This document shows, one piece after another, positions 47,849 through 56,800 of a stretch of 64,000 nt of DNA. The notes under the pieces are model-generated. The model saw only the letters and a program-made list of their open reading frames with translations, was not told where the DNA came from and did not search any database. Numbering within the stretch: position 1 is the stretch's first letter; every line of letters starts with the position of its first letter. This DNA comes from Luidia sarsii (Eukaryota; Echinodermata; Asteroidea; Paxillosida; Luidiidae): NCBI GenBank assembly GCA_949987565.1, contig OX465112.1, positions 12,416,536 to 12,480,535 on the forward strand. The letters are read 5' to 3'. A program made the position numbers and the translations under genes.

Positions 47849-50800
47849 ATAGTGGGGTGGAAGTGAGGCACTCTACATTCGAGTGAAGACAGGAGTGAAA
47901 ACAGACATGATGGTTGAAATCCTGCGACTGACTGCACTTCTGGACAGATTCAACAAAGTCTGTCTGACTTTGGGGAGGGAAAAAGCACGGGTGGAGATAT
48001 GTTGGTATGCAGTCGGCAGACAGAAGCCGCGCATTGCCACTCTCCCTAGGCTTCCCCCGCTGTACACCAGGCAGGCAATGCATTAACCCATCGTCATCGT
48101 CAGTGCCAGTGAACTTGCTGTGTACACACACAGCCCTGGGCTTCTCCTCCCCACGGGCTGGGCCTACCTCCTTCCCCCCCCCACCTTTGCCTTGCCATCC
48201 CTCGTGGCATTCCCGGCACTCTGGCCTTCCTGCCTGGCCTGCCTCTCTGCCTGTCTGCTTGCTTCAGCCCTCGTCTGCCTCCTCGGCCCTTGTCTGCATA
48301 CCGAGGGATTTGCTTCAGTCGTACATGTACATGTCTACCCCTCCGATCCCATCCCGTCCTAGCCCCCCAAATGTCTGCTGCCTAAGTGCTGAGGCCGTTT
48401 AATCTAATCTGCTTGAAAACCAGGACTTGAGTCTCCCCTTTCCCCACGACATTGGCAGCGGCGGCGGTGGTTGCGAGGAGGAAGGAGGGAGGAAAGAGGA
48501 AGGAGAAAGCAGGGGCCGCACTGTACGCATAATATTATTAATAATATAAAAAAAAAGCAAGGGAAGGGGGAGGGGAAGGAAGGAAGCCAGACCAGACACA
48601 GATTGAATTTTTGGCCCATCACAACGTTGACTTGCGCCTCAAATTTCTCTCTGGACACTTTGATCTTCATCAGTCAGGTTTCAATTTGCTTGACGTCCCC
48701 CCCCTCCAAAAAAAAAGAAGAAAAAAAAAGATAAAATTTCAGAAGATCAATCAAAATCAAAAGCATCTCATTAGAAAGTGATCTCCTCTTCTGGCCTGTG
48801 GGAACAGGCTGCATGAACCTTGACCTTTCCCCTTTGCCCCCTCCATGGTATGGCAATGTGTTTGTGTGTGGCCTTCGCAGGCCATTATGGAACACTCATC
48901 ATTATCAGAAGCATCTATCTTCAGCAGCACTGAAAGGAGTGACCTTTGTGTGGCACATCAGCCAAGGCCAGGGCTCCAGCAAGTAAGAGGAAGGGCCTGA
49001 CAGTTTACAAATTGGTTTCTACTTTGTTCCTCCCCAGAAATTGCTGTCGGTGGGGGCATTTGTTGTCTCGAAGCGTGCTGATCCTAAAGAGGTTTCTCTC
49101 TTAACAATGGGTTCTGGTGCGGCATGCTTTCCGCCTTGCCAAATGCAAAACCTACTTGAATGCCCTGTTTCCTGCATTGGCCGCTCAAAAACATCTACAT
49201 TACCATCTAGGCCCATTGCTAAATGCAAAGATAAGATTCCTTGATTTCCTTCCTTACTGGTGCTTCATGAAACATTCAATCTGGGTCGGAGGAGGGGGTC
49301 ACACTGTCATATTAATCAAGTCCTGCCTCCTTCACGTATTCTAGGGGGGAAAGATACCAAGATTTCTGTTCCATCTTTTTTATGCACTTCTCTACATTGT
49401 TTTTATGCATTCAAAAAAAATCTTGGCTGATGCATACTAATTTGAGCAAAGTCAAGCAAAAGCATTTTAATATACAAGCCCAAGGTGTCTTATTTATGAT
49501 TATGATTTTTTCCCCCCATAGTAGACCATTCTTTGGTTTTTTTTCTACCAGTCTCCCCCCCCTATCTTCTAGAGACACCAAGGCCCCTCTCGGGTCCATA
49601 GGATCTGTCAGGAATGTAACACTATCTAGGCAGAGGCATTGTAACATGAATGAGCTGCGCACACAAGACCTTTTTGGCTCTGTCCAAGGCAAGCAATCAA
49701 TCCATCATCACTCCCGTTTTGTTCCTTGGGCAGAGGAAGGCAGGGAGGGAGGGAGAAGAGAGGAGGGCTATTCTATCTCATCCCTGTCATCCCTTCCTCC
49801 TTCTGCAAACCCCCTCCACCCCCTCCTCCCCCCTTCTCTGTGGCAAGATGATAGACAGACGGAGGTGTATCACGGCCCCACAATTCATACAGCTGTATCA
49901 TTAAGCCAAGGGTGCCCGCAAAGCAACCAACCAGCCCTCCTGTATGACTAAGCTAGGCTAGCAGGAGCATATCCACCCACCCAGTTTTCTCTTCCTTCCC
50001 AGTGCTGGAGTCGGGGCACAGCGGGTACATTCCAGCTGTTGTTAATCATAAAGGAATCACCAGTGAAGGAGACAGGCTTTCTCACATAGCAATCACAGCC
50101 AGTCAGTATTATGTCTGCAATCCCCCACCCACCCCCTATCCAGCCAGCCAAAGTAGATTTTAAATGCTCAAGACAGCATCAAGATGGAGGAGGCTTGAGA
50201 TCTGATGCTTGACATTTATAAGCCGCCCCAAAATTCATGAAGGGGGCTCTGAAGAAGACACCCCATACATCTCATGTTCACTGAAATCAGTGCATTAAGA
50301 GGAAGAGATTTCAGGGGGGGGGGGGGGGGCGTACAGTAGTACAGTATACGAATCAAACCGCAAAATAATCTTTCCAACACCAGAAATTTGTCAAATGGAA
50401 GCACGAGCAAGTGTAAGAGCGTAGCACAGAGCGGGTAATCATGGCTTACACACCCCACTGAATCCAAACGTGGTCATGTTGCTGCACTTAGCCACCTTGC
50501 CCAGCCCACATTGGCACACTTGAGAAACGTCTCCAGACTCGTTAAAAGGCGACAACGACGGCAGTAAAGAGGAAGAGAGAGAGGAAGAGAGAGGCCGAGA
50601 GAGAGAGACAGAAGGGAGAGCCCTAACAATTTTTTTTGTATGTATTTGTGATTTACGCCAGGCTGGGAGAAGGTCAAGTGTTAATCCATTGAGTTTGAAG
50701 TGCAGTGACATGAAAGCCTATTAGATTTCCACAAGATGAGGACAGCCAACTGGCAGACCCTCCCCTCCAAATGAAAAAAAAAAAAAAAAAATGAAAGAAG

Positions 50801-53800
50801 AAAATGATAATGGAGGGCAGATTAATTCAACACGAGGCCCAGTTAATCAGGCCTGCACATGCTGCCAACAATGCCGGCAGCTAAAATGTTCTCAAATATC
50901 CAGTGGATGTAGGCTAGCCTGAATCATGCATTTGCACTGCCTAGCGTCGGCAGGCAGGCTGACTGGGGGGAGGAGGAGGAGGAGGAGGACTAGGAGAAGG
51001 GAGAGGATATGATCGTATTTCAGGACCCCTTCCCAAGACTTGGGGGCAACCATTACTCTCAGTCCACCCCCCCCCTCCCCCCTCGCTCTCCTAAACTTCA
51101 ACTCACTACAGGCATCCAGACCTGAATATGCGTCACTGGCCAGAGGGCATGTCATATTTTTCTCCACAGTATACGGGAAATTGGAAGGATAGTGATTTTT
51201 TTCCCTCCCTCCCCCCCCCTTCTCCTTTTCCTCTCTTTCTCGCTGTTCCTCTGTGGTTTTGAGGCCAAGCTCCGTGCACGGGTTTCAGGCACACCCAAAG
51301 ATGACATCATTTTGCTCGTTGGTGGGATAGTGTGGCGTGGTTTGATGTGATGTGAAAAAAAAAACGAAGACGAAAAACACCCCCCGAAAAAAACACGCCG
51401 ACATGAATTTGACTTGAATCTGACTCTTAAATGCGCAGAGAAGGTCCCTCCCCCTAGCCCCTGGGACTCCTGAGCACAAAAAGCAAGACCTGACAAGAAA
51501 CAGAATACAGCTTCTTTGCTTGAGGGAGGGGGGGGGGGTTCCTACAAGTTTGAAATTACAGCAACCCGCACAGGGTACAATAGTCCTTTTCCAGAGTGTA
51601 TTAGACTTGCACGCTAATGGGAAGAAAAACAAAAGACTGCACACTTTGGACTTGTAATAGAGACCAAAAATTGGGAGGGAAAATGAACTTAAGATGCAGA
51701 CCAGATGAGGGGAGGAAGGGGGAGGGGGAGAGAGGCAGACGTGAGTCACATCTGAGACGAGTTCAAGACAGATGATGTCTCATCTCATCTTACAAGTGCA
51801 GGTGCTCACGTTATATATAAAAAAAATTCCATCATTAAATGAAACAGAGAAACAGAATCTATATGATGTGGGCTGTGCACTTCACCTGTGCCGATCGAGG
51901 GAAAATAATCAGCGAGGGTAAACAGTGCTGGTAAATACACACAAATGTGCCGACTAGGGCCGGCAGACAAAGGGTACATGTAAGTGTGGCACAAACTGCA
52001 AAGATGCAATCATACAATCAGACGCACAGAAGACGGGCGCAGAGACGGACAAACATGGTATGCCAAAATTGCAGGGAGCGATGATAAATTGAAACAGGGC
52101 GATTCCCTTGGTGTCTCCGATAAAGGTTCTGCTGGGATAGAAATTCTCAGTCTGCCGAATTCTTACGAGAGAGACAGATGGGGAAGAGAGAGAGTCTGGG
52201 GCGTGAAGTGGGACCCATGTTGTCAACCTCCTAGTTGGTGGTCCCTGGTAACTGGCCTCGCTCTTCTGATTGAGGCATTGAGCCCGGGCGAATGGCAGCA
52301 ACCTGAGACAGCAACATCTCTAATTGCTGCTGGCCTCGTAGGCAAGAAGAAGTTTGCGTGAAGTGACACCACTCACCTGTCCTTTGTCCGGCTGCAGTCT
52401 CCTCTCAAGCTCCCTCTCTCGCTGCTGCTGCTGCTGCAGCTGCTTCATCTCCTTGTCTCGCTGCAGTCGCTGCCATTCCAGCTCCTTCTCCTCGCGTTCC
52501 CGCCTCGCTCTCTCCTCTGGATCCCCAGACTGCAGCGACAAACCAAGGAGAAGAAACAATACAATCCATGTCAAGGACAACAACTATGACATCGACCCCA
52601 AACCCTCACACAAACAAGTATTTTGAAGATTAGTGCTGATTATCACAAATGAGCACCTGCATCTTTTTGCCTTTGAGAGAGGTCCTGCTAGGATCAAAAT
52701 ATCAGGCCCACTAAATTTTGAGATTTGAATTTTGGTAATCTTAGTCAGTAAGCAGTTTGCAACATTTTGGTACAGTATATCATTTTCAGCCCTCTAAATC
52801 TGTTTAAATTTGTATAATCTCTGTGCTTTAAGTCAGCTTGTGAGATTTTGGCAAGACTGCAAATCAAAACAAATCACGATAACAAAACATGCACCACGAG
52901 AGTAGATCACACTACCTCGCCTACACAGAGGGGTGTTACGTACAGTATTACCAGTGCACCAATTCATCAACTAAATTGGTCAAACCTCAAACAGCTTCAG
53001 GAATGCAACAACACTTTATTAGGTTGGAACCCCTATTACCAGGGACCTACCTCTTGTTTTCATAAAGAGGAGTGCTGTAGTGATCATAAGAATCACTGTG
53101 GGAAGTGTGCTGGGAAAACAATTACGGTTTCCGAGTATCGTTGCCAACGCTGCCATAAATGCCATTGACTACTGCAGCTTGGCATTATGGCATTACCCAT
53201 TCCATCCTTACATTCCAATAGCATTCAGTTTCAGGTTCAACCCGCTGACATTGTTGGGTTCTTTGTAACACACACAGAGCCCTTAAAGTACAAAAAAAAA
53301 AAATATCCCACCAAACTCTTAAGTTGCCAACAGCACAGTGCATTTAACTCCTCAAGAAAAACACCTAGACATTTGACATTAGGTAGGGAGGGTGGGGAGG
53401 CTGGGTGGGTTGGGGGGGTGGGTGATGCGAGTGGGGGGTGAGGGAGACAAGTAATTGGCCCGAAAAACAGGCCAGTGGATTGGTTGTTTTTGCAGCTGTG
53501 TATGCTGAGTGAGTGTACTGTACATGTACAGGTATGGTTCATGTGTCTCCTTGCATTGTGGCCTAAATATGCAGACGGCTTTCACATTTTCACCTCTGCT
53601 TTCCAACAGTCCTTTTGCCAAGCTTGGTACATGTATTACAACAAATCAAATTTTAAACAACAGCTTATAGATGACAGATTCTATCTTGACAAATACCAGA
53701 CATGCCAGTAAAGGCAGTATAGTCATTTCTATTAATGAGCCAACCGTTTCTCATTTTATAGTGTCTACGTACAAGAATGATACTTCAAAAATAAAAATTA

Positions 53801-56800
53801 ATTGAAAATAAGTATGGAGAAAAATGTGTCAAAGCATAGAGTTACATGAGGCAGCCCCCAAAATGTAGCTATTGTCTATTCAGATTCAAGGATATTGCCA
53901 AGACACGCTTGACAGTTTCTATTCCCACTTTCCTATCTGCCCCCCCCCCCCCAGATGTCCTTCACAGCTTGTGGTGAGAAAGAAAACAAACAACAGAACC
54001 AACTAGTCAAGGACTGTGTCAGCGATTGGCTGAGTCTGCAGACTCAGCCTAAAAGTGCAAGCACCTCAAAGTGGCTGATTCAGATGATTAAAAGAGAGAG
54101 AGAGAGAGAGGGGGGGGGGGGGGGAAAGGAGGGAGGAAAAAGAGAGAGAAAGAAAAAAAAAGCCAGCAGATTCAATTCCACTGTGGGTCTGCCAGCCGGT
54201 CCCATGTGTAAATGATCAACTCGGTGCCTTGTCACACTGCCAAGGAGATGTGGTCGGGTGCTGCGATGATAAACCAAAGAGAGAAGAGAGTCCTGGCAAG
54301 CTGAACCCACTCCCTCAGGCCTGGCCCAACCCTAACCCCTTACCCTTGGCTGGATCTAAGCCCAGGGGAATGAGTAGCGTGCAGCTCGGGTAAGGGAGGA
54401 GAAGGAGAAGGAGTACGGGTTTAGGTCATAGAGTGTAGCGAGACAACCTGACCTCCCCTCCCTCTTCATCCTCTGCAGTCAAACTGCCCCTCCCTTCAGC
54501 CAAATTGGCGGTGATTATCAACTAATTTAGTCATATTATAGACAGACGCCAAGTACAGGGTACTGACAGGAATGGGTTATAGACACGTGATTAGAGTTCT
54601 TGCCACTGACACAGGGAGGGAGAGGGAGAGAGGGAGAGAGGAAGAGAGGGAGAGAGGAAGAGAGGGATAGAGGGGGAGAGGGAGATAGGAGGAGAGGAAG
54701 AGAGGAAGAGAGGGAGAGAGGGAGAGAGGGAGAGAGGGGAGAGAGGGGGAGAGAGGGGACCATGGGGAGAGGGGGAGAGGGGGAGAAGGAGAGAGGGAGA
54801 GAGGGAGAGGGAGAGAGGGAGAGAGGGAGAAGGGTGACTCACTGTGGCTAGGAAGGACTCCTAGTCTCCTATCCTACCCCCTCACAAAACAAACTTGATT
54901 CGATTGATGAACAGCCATCTCCACTCTCAATCTACACCACACCCCTCCCCTAAAAAATAAACCACAGGAAGTGTCGCCTTCTTGAACCCAGCGGAAGCTA
55001 TCAAACGTATTACGAGACAGGCTGCTTGAGAAAACTGGGAATCTTTCAATCTGTATTGCTCTATAACTGCAGCTATGTGTCTGGTGCCTTCAGGGGGCAT
55101 GTTAAAAAGCCTCCCAGACAAGTTCTCAACAATTACATGGCTTCATTTTAACAGTGGCCCGGTTGGAAGCGGCAATTATAAAATCTGTCCTGCCACCTGA
55201 AAGTGTGGCGATCGGTGACCCTACTGGCACTCTCACAACGAAGGGGAATTGGTATAGCATTTACTGCCCGTCATATGTGTTGTGTTTTCAACCTCTTGGC
55301 CAGCAAGAGTTCCAATGGGTGGACTGAACATTTGCTCTGGTGGCTCACCTACTGGTGGACCCCAGAAAAGGAATGACAAGGGCAAGGTCTGATGTGATTC
55401 AAGCAGAGAGAGGAAAGCACTCGGTTTGAACCCCTGACTATGAGGTCACAGAGTGCAAAGATAGATATGATATGATATTGACCTTTGGACAATTGCCAGA
55501 TGTCTTCTAGACTCCCACAACAAGTCAAACTCCCTACCCTCTGTCCATTAGGCTTGGTGATATTCCCTCCTTCATAATTCACACTGGGGGACAGAGAGTT
55601 GACAGGAATACACCTGTCTGTATCGGAAATTTGGTTCCTAGCCACAGCTACACCTCCACCATGCCAGCGCTCCACTCGGTTCATCTTAATGGCCGAGCTT
55701 TTAGGGGGATGGCTAGCAGGTGTTCCATCCCCACCCCTGTCCATCTCAATCAGCCAGACAACGGACTCTATAGCAAACTGGCCAAGCCCTATCAGTGGGG
55801 ACTTTGAAAAAGGTCAGCTGATAAATTCCATAATCCATTCCTGTCCTAGGCTAGTGTAAATGCCCCTCCTGCCTGCCTGCCTGCCTGCCTGCCCCAGACT
55901 TCTGTGATATCGAGATGATTTACGGCTCTTCAAAAAAAATCCCACAGCATTCACTGCTTTGTACACAGCAAAAGCTCCCGGTAAATGTCATCTCTTCCTA
56001 AAGCAGTCTTGATATTGGGGACTGCTGTCGCTAAGAGCCATAAACCTTGGGGGGAAAAGTACACATAACACAACAGCCGAGTCTCCGGTGACTCCTCCGC
56101 CATCCCTCCCACCCCTTCCCAAGTCATTGAACTCGGGGGAAGTTTTAATCAACGTAATTAAGAAAGGCGGTCGGTACAGTGTCATTGTCATTTTGCAGTT
56201 GTATGTACTGTAAGCTGCTGGTTCAAGGAGGAGGAGGGGGCTGAGAAGGGAGAAGGGGAGGGCAATGGGCGCGGCAGAGGGCGTGGCACCCACCTGTCTC
56301 TCCAGGGCCTCTGCGGGCAGGGCGTGGCCTTCTCGCTTGGGGATGGCCGTGCCCGACGTGATGCTGCCCACGGAGCTGGTGGTGGCCGAGGTATTGAAGG
56401 AGAAGGGGACCTGGAGTTTCCGCAGGGACTCCTGGAAATGCCGCTGGACCAGGGCCTGTGCATCAGAGGGCGGGTACTCCTGATGGAGGCGGGGAGACGA
56501 GAAAACTCGTTAGACATGAATAGACACGATCTGAAGGTTTGCATTGTGGAGATACCTACTACAGATTTGCCGTGATTAACATTGTGTCACCTCAAACCTC
56601 CTACTTAGTCATGAATAGGTTTTCAGTGGGCATAAGCCTTTAAATATATAATCCAAATTAATTTTGGGGAAAATTCCAGGAAGAAAATTTGCATTGCAAA
56701 ATAGGTGGGGCAGAAATTACTTTATGCCATTCTAAAATTCTGTACAGTAATGGATGAATTTTTATCAGCAGGGGGGATTTGTTTTTGCTCCTCGTGCCGC

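Larger units (their letters stand above)
45672..52376 (-). other. KDM3 intron between exons c and d, no further gene seen
   Basis: 6.7 kb of AT-rich and microsatellite-bearing sequence with one SINE. No exon with good splice sites and coding composition was found on either strand. Confidence 0.6.
52530..56293 (-). other. KDM3 intron between exons b and c, no further gene seen
   Basis: Holds a dispersed-motif copy and GA-rich microsatellites. No supported exon. Confidence 0.6.

Noticed and set aside
52848..53168. 106-aa frame with Cys/His-rich end ([12 protein letters not shown])
   Set aside because: Looks zinc-finger-like by eye, but the spacing fits no known finger, composition is non-coding and it lies in a KDM3 intron.
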